From the NCBI GenBank assembly GCA_023897205.1, contig JAHWDD010000003.1, positions 1,925,665 through 1,989,664 of the forward strand: DNA of 64,000 bases, written 5' to 3'. Made by a program: the position numbers and the translations under genes. This document shows positions 43,483 to 54,540 of this stretch, in pieces (within the stretch, counting starts at the first letter, position 1; each line of letters begins with the position of its first letter). The DNA is from Exophiala sp. HKRS030. Its lineage: Eukaryota; Ascomycota; Eurotiomycetes; Chaetothyriales; Herpotrichiellaceae. Under the pieces are notes generated by a model, which worked only from the letters and a program-made list of their open reading frames with translations, searched no databases and was not told the origin of the DNA.

Positions 43483-44662
43483 CTCTTTCTATCGGGAAGG
43501 GGTTAATAAGAAGTTCAAGGAAATGTCAACTTGATGACAGTGGTAATGGTTGATGTAGCTGTTGTATCTCTGCAAGAAATAAAAGGGATTTATTGTAGGT
43601 CTGAGATTGGAAAATCCGTAGATTGTATAAAGATGAAAGAAGAATATTGAAGAAGATATAAGCCGGGAAGCCTCGTCGTTTTGATCCAGATGGAGAGAGG
43701 GTGTAAGAAAGAGAGAAAGAGAGACTAAGGGATTTTAAAAAGGGTTCATGTCCAGTCCAATCCAATCCAGTCCCGTCAGAGTAAACTCAAGTCAAGTCCG
43801 TGGCAAAAATGCAAAAATGAGGCCCGGTTTTTGACTCCGTACCCAACAGAGGATGCCTGATATCTTCGAGGAGTATTGCAACCCGAACTCTTACCTTGCA
43901 AAGCTTAGCTTAGCTTTATTCCGATGAGAAGACTTTGAAAAAAAGAAACAAAAAAACAAATCTAACGGTGATAATTCGCATGACGGCTCGGCGAAAGCTG
44001 GCGATGTGATGATGGATATGGAGTTCTTTTCTTAGCGGGTTGACGAGACGAACCGACGAATCACGGCATGTTCGCCCTCGGAAAAGATGGAACAAAAGTA
44101 CAATGACTACCTACGAGTTGTTTCACTATTCGTATCCCAACCTCTTGGTCCACCTAGTAAATGACACTAAGAATTTACCTATTGTAGGTGCTACGATATC
44201 AGCTAGAACCGAGCATGCGTGCTGTGGATTTTGACTATCCACATACGGTAGTCGACCTCAAAGGAGCATCGAGCCAGGGCTGTGATACGTACCTATTCGG
44301 GACAGTCAGATTAAGGTCGACATTGTCACACAAGGTCTAACCTAGTACTCTTCGGTAATGTCCAATTCAATCAAACATAAGATAGGGATAGGAAGTACGA
44401 GGACTCAGGTTAAGGTCAATATACAGTATTGTAGCATGTCTCGCTGATCTATCTACCTATTATTCCGTTGTGACCTTTGTCTCTGCTTTACAGCCCACTC
44501 ATTCAAAACCGTAGTTCAGTGTCCCCCATGAAACTACTCTGTACCAAGCCCCCAAAAGTGCATCTCGCTTGAACGCAAAGCCATACAACATGGTGTCAAT
44601 AGTAATCATTCATCATCAAAAACAAACGGATATTATGCAGTGAACAATCTTGTCAATCCTGC
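43483..44662. other. Gene-free stretch
   Basis: Promoter side of the HHE gene and 3' side of TCO89. Purine-rich tract at about 43690-43730. No gene is seen. Confidence 0.5.
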
Positions 44663-46396
44663 TCAACGAGAAGGTGGCATCACATCGCCAGCTTCATAGA
44701 CCTCTCGACTTTCCCAGATGCGTCGTATCAAGGCCTCTTCTGGGCTGAGTCCGCCCTCATCATCCTGAACATCATCCGGACTAACTTGAGAAGGTGTCAC
44801 TCCCATGTTCTCATGACTACTTTGTCGCTGGAAGTGGACTCTTCCGCTATGACTGGGACGATGGCTGTTCCGAGACACCAATGCAGGCTTCTTGTCCTCG
44901 AAACTTCGACCGTTGATAGTTGTGGTGCTAGGGCCACGCCGGCTGGCTGGCCTACTCTTCGAGGTGGGAATGGCAGACGAACCCTGGCCCAGCTCTGCCG
45001 GAACAGCATTGTCTTCTTTCAGTCGGTGCATACTTTCTATGATTGGACTTCGAAACTTCCTGACCACGGTGATCTGTTTGACGGCATTCTCATAATCCTT
45101 GCGGATGGCTTTGAGGTCTCCCGCCAGACTTCGCCCGCCAGCTAAAGATCTGTTTCGATTTCTGGAGCTTGTCCGGCTGTGCAACGAGGTTGATGAGCCG
45201 ATGCTGAGGCCTATGCCATGTGCAGGTGGTGTCGTCGGAGTCGCAGCCCCGGCACGCATAATTTCTCTTCGTTGCAGTTCAAGCTTTTGCTGGGTCCTTG
45301 ATGGGTGGGACGGGAGTCGGATTTTGTGAAGTGTGCGTGTCTTTTCGGGGGATTCTGAGGGTTGTGGTTTGTAGTGGTCCATGAACGTCGAGGGAGAGCC
45401 GTCGTCAGATTCGTCGATGACCTGTTGACGCGAGGGAGTTACACTTTCAGAAAGGAAGTGCGACACGCCGCCATCGACAGATGACGATGCTGCGGCCTGT
45501 CCGGACACAGACATGCCTGGAGTGGCATGTATCGAGGCCGCTTCACCATGAGTGATATGAGTAAAGGACTTCGACGATTCACTCCGTAATAGCTGACTGG
45601 GTCCTGCGAGAGCAGATACTGTTGACATTGCCGGTGGAGCGCGAGATGCGCGGGGCTGTTGGTGGAGGAGAGCAGGATCAGGAGCCAGCTGAGGAGGGGA
45701 CATGTTAGACTCTTTTCTCAGATTCGGCGCAGATCTATTGTTCGTCCGTAACGAAGGAGCAGGCGGAGATGAAGTTCTCTGCCCACGACCAGCCATACTC
45801 GTTTCCATGTCGTGGTCTGTGACTTCTTCGTCATCAGGAGTACCGACTTTCAAAGGTGTGGATGTCTTGGAATTGTTCCTAGTCATTTCCGGTGACTGAG
45901 TATTGGAATCTTCCCATTCGGCCTCCTCTTCTTCCGAGGAATGATCCCCCAGCTGGAAAACTCCATCTTTCTTGCTCTTCTGCTTGGGTGCTGGCGCCAG
46001 ACCAATCTTCTTCAAGGCGGGGTGTGAACTGTTGCGCGCCAATGCGTTTGCCGACTGGTTCTTTCGAAGGTTTGCATGGGATTGGTTCTTCGGTAAAGTC
46101 ACATGAGAGCTATTTCGCTTCACCAGAGGAGTCCTGGGACTGTGAGGAGGTGTTGTACCACTGGACTTTTTGCGGTGGTGGTGGTGATCGGTCGCAATGG
46201 CTGCGGTCGAGTGATTCCGACCCAGCTTGCTCAGACCTTTCCCGTGAGATACATTTCTAGAATGTCTGTTGACCTTCTGCGGACGGTGGACTTTGTGAGC
46301 TGTGGCTTGTTTGCCAGAGGAGGACAAAGACTGGGTGGATGAGGTGCGTTCGTTCAGTGAGGGCCGTTTCATCGGCGATGGAGACGCGGAAGGCAT
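44663..46396 (-). CDS. TCO89: TORC1 subunit TCO89-like protein
   Basis: The frame has 577 aa from the first ATG (46396). It stays open further 5' to a splice-like acceptor at about 46436, so a short upstream exon may exist. The protein is Ser/Thr/Lys-rich and mostly disordered. The conserved block HSRNVSHGKGLSKLGRNHS, then LVKRNSSHVTLPKNQSHANL with repeated NSSH/NQSH units and NSSHPALKKIG, is typical of fungal Tco89. The C-terminal IRRIWESREVYEAGD is also conserved. Tco89 is a fungus-specific subunit of TORC1 at the vacuole, linking nutrient signals to growth and stress tolerance. Many S/T-P and R-x-x-S sites suggest heavy phosphorylation. Confidence 0.85.
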   Translation of the reverse strand: MPSASPSPMKRPSLNERTSSTQSLSSSGKQATAHKVHRPQKVNRHSRNVSHGKGLSKLGRNHSTAAIATDHHHHRKKSSGTTPPHSPRTPLVKRNSSHVTLPKNQSHANLRKNQSANALARNSSHPALKKIGLAPAPKQKSKKDGVFQLGDHSSEEEEAEWEDSNTQSPEMTRNNSKTSTPLKVGTPDDEEVTDHDMETSMAGRGQRTSSPPAPSLRTNNRSAPNLRKESNMSPPQLAPDPALLHQQPRASRAPPAMSTVSALAGPSQLLRSESSKSFTHITHGEAASIHATPGMSVSGQAAASSSVDGGVSHFLSESVTPSRQQVIDESDDGSPSTFMDHYKPQPSESPEKTRTLHKIRLPSHPSRTQQKLELQRREIMRAGAATPTTPPAHGIGLSIGSSTSLHSRTSSRNRNRSLAGGRSLAGDLKAIRKDYENAVKQITVVRKFRSPIIESMHRLKEDNAVPAELGQGSSAIPTSKSRPASRRGPSTTTINGRSFEDKKPALVSRNSHRPSHSGRVHFQRQSSHENMGVTPSQVSPDDVQDDEGGLSPEEALIRRIWESREVYEAGDVMPPSR

Positions 46397-46871
46397 TGTG
46401 CCAGACCCATGCACACTGGGACGTTTCCTGTGTTCGAGGATGGTTAAGGAAGGACTTTCACTGCATTTAGAATATCACTGTGCTTGATTAGATTGATGTC
46501 TGAGAAAGAAAGATGGCAAGCACGAGGGCAGTTTGTCCAGCTTGCGACGTTCATGATTGCGAATTAATTGGTGACAGTTGCATCTCAGTTTGGTGTTGTA
46601 CGGTGGGGGGTTTGATGAGGTAAGCCATCTAAGCAATCTACGTCAGCGCATAGACACCATTGTCGCTATAATATTGGTAGAGAGTCCTCACTCCGTGCTT
46701 CTCAGCCTTGTCATTGATGATGATAATTTCAGCACACGAAATGGTCTCCGATATATGTGAGAATCAGTACTCTTATGGTGAGTTGAGTAACGCCGCTCAC
46801 TATTGCCTCTCCGCGTGGTGGCGAGTCGTCTCAGTCTGTCAACGCACAACCACAAGTCTGTCTGCTATGCT
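46397..46871. other. Short intergenic region
   Basis: The 5' region of the TCO89-like gene abuts the 3' end of the patatin-like gene on the same strand. Nothing notable is seen. Confidence 0.45.
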
Positions 46872-48824
46872 TCATCTCAGTTGATTCAGTGTCTCTTTAG
46901 CCATTGCATCATACACCGTCAAGTCCAGGTTCTCAACACTCCGCAACAATGCCCAAACCACTGACACAGCTTCCGCCGCATCTTCTCGCTCTGAGAGCGT
47001 CGGCCTCTCGAACTCCGCGGACTCCCTTCTCAACTGAATGTCTCTCGCCTTAACACATGCGAGATAGAACTCCATCTGGATGACCCTGTCATTGTTCCCT
47101 GATTTGATAGCATACTCCAAGGCCCGTTTTGCAAATTTATCCGCGTCGTTGATGTACGCCATACGCTGTGCTGGAGTGAAGTTAAGAAAATGGCTGAGCG
47201 CGAGACACGTGGACATCAGTTTGTTGTATAGATAGGTGACCTCCTTCGGTTTGACCGGAGGCGACGACCGTTCACGCTTGGCCTGGAGGACCTGTACGAA
47301 ATCATTGTACGCGTTGATGAGCTCCGTATGAGTCATGACATCCCGGGGTCTTTTCAGATTCATATTAGCTCGCTCGAGCAATTCAGCTGGATGAGAGATT
47401 AGATTGCTTGTTCGACAACTCCCCTACAAGGGAAAGATGCTTGCTCACATATCTCGGTCGCAGTAATAATTCTGGCTCCCGTCGGCGGACTCGTTGTCCT
47501 ATCTTCCATCTCCTGAGATTGTGCTCGTTCGACTTGAAATGCTTTATTTGGAGGATCTGCACAACAAGTGTGGACGGGTTAGTACGAAAATACTGATCAC
47601 TTGAGAATATCAGGTCCGGTGTAGCCTACATTTCTTGCCCCGGAGATTTGTGACACAGGCAAGCAGCCGAGGTTTTGTATCCTGGCTTTCTAGATACGCG
47701 GCCGTTGCCGCGTTAATCAGCCCTCCCTGCTTGTACTCGGCCAACCCGACCTCTTGCAGTCCTTGATGCACGTTGAAGCGAAAGTAGCGCCTGTTCCAGT
47801 GCCCTCTCCAGCGACTTGAAACCGCCTCCTCGGTTTCGCGGGCGTCGGTGGCCACCCTCTTGAGGTTCTCAGTCAAAAATTTCCATGCTTGGTCACTGAT
47901 AGGATTGATGCCTCCGTTGCCTGTGCCGACCGAGATGAAACATTTGACCAGCGGCTCGAGTTTGCCAGTGACCTCGCACCAGATGTCATTTGCCTCCTTT
48001 TCGACCTCATTTGCCGGGTTGTTGGCACCAGTCGCTCCATCGACATATAGACGATCGCTGATTTGTACGGGATCGAAAAAGCTTGTCGCTGCTGAAGTTG
48101 CCAGAGCTGCTTCCCATATTGTGGCCGGTTCTTCATGTACACCTTTGAGAGGATAACTTCTCAAGTGGGCGATGTAATTTGTTTCTTGAGCCTTACAACA
48201 GACAAAACTGACGAGCTAGACTTAGCTCTTCTCATGATCTTCTCGAAAGCTAAAAGTGTGAATCACTCACACTCTACACTTCCGTGACTCCTCGTCCTCG
48301 GTCTTGATACAAAAAGACTCATCGACTGGGATTCCTCGTTTCTTGACCACAGCTTTGATTGCCTTCTCTAGTGCTTTTGAGGAAAAGCGTGATTTGATCT
48401 GCCCGAAGATGCCAATGGCTAGGCGATTCTTCTTCTTCTCAAAGACGGTCTTCATGAGCTCTTTATATGCTTCGATGCATTCATCAACTTCCATCTCAAG
48501 GCGCCCAAGCATGATGGCAATAAGACTGATGTGGTGATTATTAGAGAAGACTGAAAAACAAGCGGTCAGGTAACAATCAACTCACCCTCCTGTGCTCGTG
48601 CCGCCGATAAGGTCGAAAATTTCACAGGGTTTCACACGATCCAACTTCGCTTCTCGTCGCTCATCGTTGAGCCTCTGCATCAAAGCACGCAGAATATACA
48701 GGGTAGAAAGCCCTCTGACCCCTCCTCCGTCTAGCGATAGCAGACACAGTCCTCGGGTGTCGAGACTGTTGTCAGCCTCGTCTCCCGGAACTGTACCGCT
48801 TGCATCGTGATCTTGCTCAGCCAT
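46872..48824 (-). CDS. Patatin-like phospholipase
   Basis: Five exons (48824-48586, 48525-48271, 48207-47630, 47556-47449, 47386-46872) encode 564 aa. The oxyanion motif DGGGVRG is at residues 32-38, the nucleophile elbow GTSTGG carries Ser77, and YVDGATGANNP carries the catalytic Asp. The dyad is therefore complete. Patatins are lipid acyl hydrolases acting on membrane phospholipids. The last ~200 residues are helical and lack recognisable NACHT, TPR or ankyrin repeats, so this is a stand-alone enzyme rather than an NLR-type receptor. No signal peptide is seen. In fungi such short patatin proteins occur both in lipid turnover and in heterokaryon incompatibility; which applies here is unknown. 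Confidence 0.88.
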
Positions 48825-49668
48825 GAGTTCGAATTTTAGAGCTGAAAGCAACGATCAGTATGAGTCTACAACAGGGAGAGCCTTGTCCAGCTGTAGACTA
48901 AACAAATGCTGCCTCTTTCTTTTCAATGTGATCATGGTGGACCCCATACTCTCACCCTGCTGCTTGAAACCAGTGGCATCTTGGGCGAAGCCGCTGCACC
49001 CTTCAGGGGTTCCACAAGTTGGCCAAAGGGGAGCGCATCATTGCGACCTTGTCACACATGGCGCTCGCTACCTGAGGTCCAATTGCGACCCAAGAGCCAG
49101 GTTGGGTAACAAAAAGACAAGCAAGGAGGTCGGAAGCACGAAATTGTCTCAAGCCACAGAGCTTGGCACCGAAGTATCTGGGCCGGAGTACGGATATCCC
49201 TTGAAAGATTCGCCAAACGAAAGGGCGTAGGAGACCGGGCTAGAACGCTCTTCCCTGGCCGAGTGTGAGAAGAAGCGAGAGCACTGCAGATTACCACTCA
49301 ACGACCTTTCACATCTCTACGAGTCTCGGCGTTGCTTTGGCACCCGCGTGAAATATCAGTCCAAACTATGGCGAGTGCAAGCGTTGAAACGTCGGAGGTC
49401 GTTGAGTGGAGCGCAAAGTCACAGGACTCCTTGCGAGCGAGCTCCAAGAACACAATCTCATAGATGAAGATATTTGCTTTCGAGACACACAAACAGAGGC
49501 ACCCTGATATGATCTAAATCGCACGAGCCTATTCTAATTGTACATGACCCTGGTGACAACATGCATACTTCTCCAGGACTTCTGCAATCCTACCCAGTAT
49601 CATAAGTCATCATGAGTATATCAGAATCGTTCATTTCTCGACTCATTCATTCCTGTCAGAGTGGCCGC
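48825..49668. other. Gene-free stretch
   Basis: Patatin gene promoter side and 3' region of the CFEM-like gene. No gene is seen. Confidence 0.5.
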
Positions 49669-50577
49669 TCAATATCGATGATAGTTGAAACCAGGACCAA
49701 CCGCCGACTGATTGTATCCAGGACGGTTTGACGAGATGGCACTCGGTGGAACTGGGTAATGCGGGTATGATGGTCCCATGTTTGTGGGAACACCAACTTG
49801 AGATGCAGATTCGTTCGGATAGACATCAATCTCCGTTGTTGTGCCATCAAAGCGCATCTTTTGAGAAGAGGGATTGTCTAGCCATGGTGTAAGGCTAACG
49901 GGACCCTGGTATGGTCCGTTCCTTCTCTGCCTGATCTTCCAGAACGCAAACGCAGCGACAAGGATGGCAATACCAGCTACTGATCCCACGACTGCCAGTG
50001 CAATGGTCAAGGGACTTGTGCCGGACGAGGATGAGGATGAAGAGGGGGTGGAAGACGATGACCCTGTTGAGCCAGTCGCCAGAGGAGAAGATGTGGTACC
50101 TGCTCTGGAGTTCGGTTGCGTGACTGTTGATTCGCCGTTTGAAGGGCTTGTTGTGGTTGCTGCAGTATTCTGCGCTGGGATGGCGGTGAACCCTCTCTGT
50201 GTACAGTAACCATAGTAAATGCTAGCAGCATTCGCAAGATTCACAGCATTATCCCCCACGCTGCAAGTTTCGTCAATGCAGCTGGAAAGAAAGTCATAAG
50301 CAGCTGTCTGTAAATCTCCACGACAATAGCACTCATCGACTGCGGCGAAGGTTTTACTGCATGGCGAGTTTGGGCAACCCAAGGCTGATCCAAGAACGTC
50401 CGAGTAGCATTCGATATTGGCATATCCTCCAACGAAGCAGCTTTGTACACAGCTTTGCTGCTGTGAGAAGGCGTCGAGAGTGTAGATTGACTCATAGGAC
50501 GTCTGCGCACCTGCAAGACCCAGAAACAAAGGCACCAATGCATACCGAAGCATTTGGAGTGAAGTCGCGGGAGACAT
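49669..50577 (-). CDS. CFEM-like Cys-rich, Ser/Thr-rich single-pass membrane protein
   Basis: An intronless gene of 302 aa from the first ATG. Signal peptide (MLRYALVPLFLGLAGA), then a Cys-rich ectodomain with about ten Cys (SCVQSCFVGG, IECYSD, LGCPNSPC, DECYCRGDL, SSCIDETCS, YGYC), resembling a CFEM-type fold. A Ser/Thr-rich stalk (GSTGSSSSTPSSSSSSSG) precedes one membrane helix (LTIALAVVGSVAGIAILVAA) and a basic KIRQRR stop-transfer. The ~85-aa cytosolic tail is rich in Pro, Tyr and Asn. The layout is that of a cell-surface sensor of the WSC/mucin kind. The ligand is unknown. Confidence 0.75.
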   Translation of the reverse strand: MSPATSLQMLRYALVPLFLGLAGAQTSYESIYTLDAFSQQQSCVQSCFVGGYANIECYSDVLGSALGCPNSPCSKTFAAVDECYCRGDLQTAAYDFLSSCIDETCSVGDNAVNLANAASIYYGYCTQRGFTAIPAQNTAATTTSPSNGESTVTQPNSRAGTTSSPLATGSTGSSSSTPSSSSSSSGTSPLTIALAVVGSVAGIAILVAAFAFWKIRQRRNGPYQGPVSLTPWLDNPSSQKMRFDGTTTEIDVYPNESASQVGVPTNMGPSYPHYPVPPSAISSNRPGYNQSAVGPGFNYHRY

Positions 50578-51864
50578 CGCGAAAATCTTAGCAAAGGCTT
50601 GTACACTGAGGATCGGAACGAGCAGAGGATGGCTGATCAAGCAACTAAATGTAGGACCGGCTGCCCAAGAGCTAAATGTAATGCAAGGACACTGCCTAGC
50701 GCTACCTCAGCATCCTGCTTGGTCCTAGATCTCGTATTGCACCCTCCAGGGGAAACGCATTGAAGCAAGGCTTGCTGGGGTTGCTGGCTTCGGAAGCTGC
50801 ATGTGAGTGGACGACGAGGGTTGAGGTAGTACAAACCATCGCCTATTCGATGGGAGTCATGTCGGTAGAAGTGCTGACTGGAGGAGTGACCGAGATGCCA
50901 AGGCGAAAAGGGGTGTTGAGAATTGTGGCTAATGTTCGGGACGTCTGGCAATGTTTCAAGCCCGACCCTTTACAAGCAAAGCTGAGGCTCATTCTTAGCC
51001 TGACCGAGCATGAGGCTGATTTTGCTTTTGTTCGGAAGTTTCAATTGCATTTGATGGCTTGACTTTGGCCATGGAACTGATTCGTTTATTGGATGGACAA
51101 GTAGAGATTGATGTGGATCAAGAATGCACACCGGATACATAGCCTGTCAAGTCACGCCCTGATATACCCAATGCAGCCTTGATCGCATGTTGGCATTGTG
51201 GTGTACCCCGAGAGACATGCTGCGTACTATCAGGGGTTGCACTCACCGGTCCAAGTCTGGTGACACCTTAGGCGGTCCACGAAGGGTGCCCTTGTCACTG
51301 CTGCACTCAAGACAAGTAGCGATGCAGCATGTCATTCCATCCTCTGTCATAGATGTCTCAGGTCCATGTGTTGTGTAGAAGAGAAGAAACGATCAAGAAA
51401 GCTGTGACTTCGGAGTCAAGTGCTTCCGAAAATGACAGTCACGTGCGTGGATCGTCAACACCATCATGATCATCGCGTCGCTTAAACTTGAGAGATTCAA
51501 ACAAGACCCGCTAAGATGACGATGACTTCATTCTTTCTGGAAAAATACTCGACAAGCTGCAGTACGTCTGAATGGTGGACATAAAACAAAACGAGAAAGT
51601 CTCTGCTCGAACTGCCGCTCCCTCGACTCGCTTTCTTAGTCATCGCGCCTTTACCTGGATTCGTAAGGCCTCGTGATTGTGTGACCTCGCAGGAATACGA
51701 ACTGTGCGTCTCGGGGGGTTTTCTTTATTTCTGTTCCATCTCTCGTCGTCCGGCCGAAGCTCTCTCCTTCAGTCAATCCCTCTACTCTTGTTGCAGACTT
51801 ACAGGTTTATTTTTTGGGGGCTAACAATCTCTGACCTCTCGCCCTTTCCCTACCTGAATACAAT
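50578..51864. other. Divergent promoter region
   Basis: Between the CFEM-like gene and the GH15 gene. A 100-aa ORF at 50760-51062 has no support. The last 200 bp before 51865 are C/T-rich leader-like DNA. Confidence 0.5.
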
Positions 51865-54063
51865 ATGGGTGAAATGCTTGTGGAGGGCAGTACTCTTCAG
51901 ATCGAAGACTATGGCCTTATTGGTGATATGCGAACATGTGCCCTGGTAGGAAAAAACGGCAGTATCGACTTCATGTGCTGGCCTCAGTTCGATTCTCCCT
52001 CAATTTTCGGCAGACTTCTTGACACAAGCAAAGGCGGTGGAGGTCATTGGAGCATCGGGCCACGGAACAGCACAGTGTGCAAGCAAAACTACCGGGCTGC
52101 TACAAACATCCTCCAGACAAAGTGGATTGATGAGGAAGGGGTGGTGGATCTCACGGATTTCTTCGCCCTTTCGAAATACAACAAGATCCTGCGCGAGAAA
52201 TGGAGTGGTTCGACGCTGGTGCGTAAACTTGAATGTGTCCGGGGCCATATGTCGATTGATATCGAGCTTCGACCACGACCGGGCTATGCCTCAACCGCCG
52301 GATTCATGCACGGCTCCGATGTCAAAGCAGAAGATGGCACATATCATCAGTCTCTAACCTGGATCTCAGAGGGAGACGAGGCCTCCGTTGACGTCCCAGA
52401 ATTCTATGTTGCGTACTGTACTAGAGACCGCCCTTTGAAGACGGATCCGATCATGTTTCAATCAGCCAAAAACCACAAAGGCGTCGAAGACAAACTCCGT
52501 GCCACTTTCGACATTCAAGAAGGGCAGCAAATATTCATGATTATGTGCAATAGTCACGTCAAGCCGCATCTTACTCGTGATCTGATCATGGGTCTCGAGC
52601 AAGACACCTTCAAATTCTGGACGAGCTGGATAAGATCTTGTTCGTATCGCGGACGCTTTCAACAGGAGGTAGAGCGCAGCATGCTTATTCTCAAATTACT
52701 AACCTTCGATCCGACGGGCGCTATCGTCGCCGCACCTACATTCTCTCTACCAGAAGCCATCGGTGGGCCACGTAATTGGGATTACCGCTATTCCTGGGTT
52801 CGCGATTCCAGCTTCACCATATACGTGTTCCTCAAGATGGGATTTCCTGACGAAGCAGAAGCGTATATCAACTTTATCTTCGCCCGCATTGCCGAGTGGC
52901 GCAGACAACAGGAGTCCTCTGGCGGCACTAGCATCCATCACCTGCCTCTGATGTTCACCATTGACGGCGAAACATCCCTGCCCGAGCTGGAACTCGACCA
53001 CCTCTCCGGTTACAAAGACAGCACCCCAGTTCGAATCGGCAACGCCGCGACTGATCATGTCCAACTTGATATCTATGGCGAATTGATGGACAGTATCTAT
53101 TTGTACAACAAGCATGGCAAGCCAATTTCATATGCGCAATGGCTAGATATTCGCTTCCTGACCGACTTCGTCTGTGAGATTTGGAATGAGCCTGACATGT
53201 CGATCTGGGAAGTTCGCGGCAAGAAGCAACATTTCGTCTACTCAAAGATGATGTTATGGGTTGCTGTGGACCGCGCTCTGAGACTCGTCGACAAGCGCAA
53301 TTTTCCCTGCCCAAACCGCGAGAAGTGGTTTAGCACTCGAGACCAAATCTACGAACAGGTCATGGAGAAAGGTTTCAACTATGATATGAATTGCTTCGTG
53401 CAGAGTTACGAGTCCAACACTATACTCGACTCGGCCGTCTTGGTTGCGCCGCTGGTGTTCTTCATGTCGCCCAATGACCCCCAGTTCGTGGGAACTTTGG
53501 ACAGAGTTCTTCGAACTCCTGAAAAGGGGGGTCTCACTTCGGCCGGATTTGTGTTTCGCTACGATCATGAGCAGACTGATGACGGTAGGTGTCGCAATCC
53601 CGAGATCATAGCTTCGCTGCCATTGAGTTAATTTTACGGATCTGACGGTGTCCAGGTGTCGGTGGCCGTGAGGGTACCTTTGTCATGTGTACATATGGCT
53701 CATTGAAGCGCTCGTTCGAGCAGGAAAGTACAACAAGAAGTACCTTGAGATCGCAAATGGAATGTTCGAAACGGTTACGTAAGTTGCTCCAGATTCCCCA
53801 GGTGTGGGTGTATGGGTGGACCTAAGCACTGCCAATCCTTGCAACCCTCCAGAGGACTGTCGTGTCGTCCACTTACCCGTGTCCTTGTTTGAAGGTACGG
53901 TATATATTGACTCACTTGCAGGAATTTTAGGAACCACGTCGGCATGTTGAGTGAGGAGATTGCAATTAGCGGCGAACAGTTGGGAAACACACCCCAGGCA
54001 TTCAGTCATTTGGCTTTTGTCAGTGCGGCCATCAACCTAGAGAGAGTCACAAGAGGGCAGTAA
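51865..54063 (+). pseudogene. GH15 glucoamylase/trehalase-like protein, apparent frameshift
   Basis: Exons 51865-53584, 53656-53778 and 53922-54063 together match a full GH15 protein of the cytosolic, non-secreted kind. The N-terminal domain begins EDYGLIGDMRTCALVGKNGSIDFMCWPQFDSPSIF. The (alpha/alpha)6 barrel has GPRNWDYRYSWVRDSSFTIY and WNEPDMSIWEVRGKKQHFVYSKMMLW with the likely catalytic Glu. In exon 2 the frame reads GVGGREGTFVMCTY and then breaks: one base is missing around 53694-53697, and the family sequence WLIEALVRAGKYNKKYLEIANGMF continues in another frame. The C-terminal part ([24 protein letters not shown]) is otherwise well preserved. It is either a recent frameshift or a sequencing error, since the rest shows no decay. 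Confidence 0.82.
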
Positions 54064-54540
54064 GAAAGAAGTTGTGATCTCAGGTATTCTGGTCGAAAGA
54101 GGGTCAGTATGGATCAGGGAGGAATCTTGGTGGGAAGCGTGGCGCCTGGATGGTGGGACAACAGGGTGGTGTGAAAGGCGAAGCTTCTATTTAGGGCAGC
54201 AGATTATCATAAAGTAGGGTCATCGATGAGGAAATTGATAGCATTGCATAAATACAAGAGACCTGCCTTGTACTTCGGGGCGCATGGTAGAAGTACGAGG
54301 AGTGCCTGATACTCCGTAGTACCATATACTGGCCTCTACCTGGACACTGATTAGATTAGATGATGCTTAGACGTTGCCCGGGGATCTTGGCTAAATTAGT
54401 GTGAGAGATTGTGGGGAGGCAGCGATAGAGCTCTTTTTGCTTGCGTTGCATTTCTGTCCTTTCAAAGTCAGTGACTACTCTTTTCCCCCAGTTCTGGATC
54501 ATTCAGTTGCATCTAGACTGACCTCCCCGGTTGCGCGATC
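54064..54540. other. Short intergenic region
   Basis: 477 bp between two co-oriented genes, with TACTCCGTA at 54310-54318. Nothing else is seen. Confidence 0.5.
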
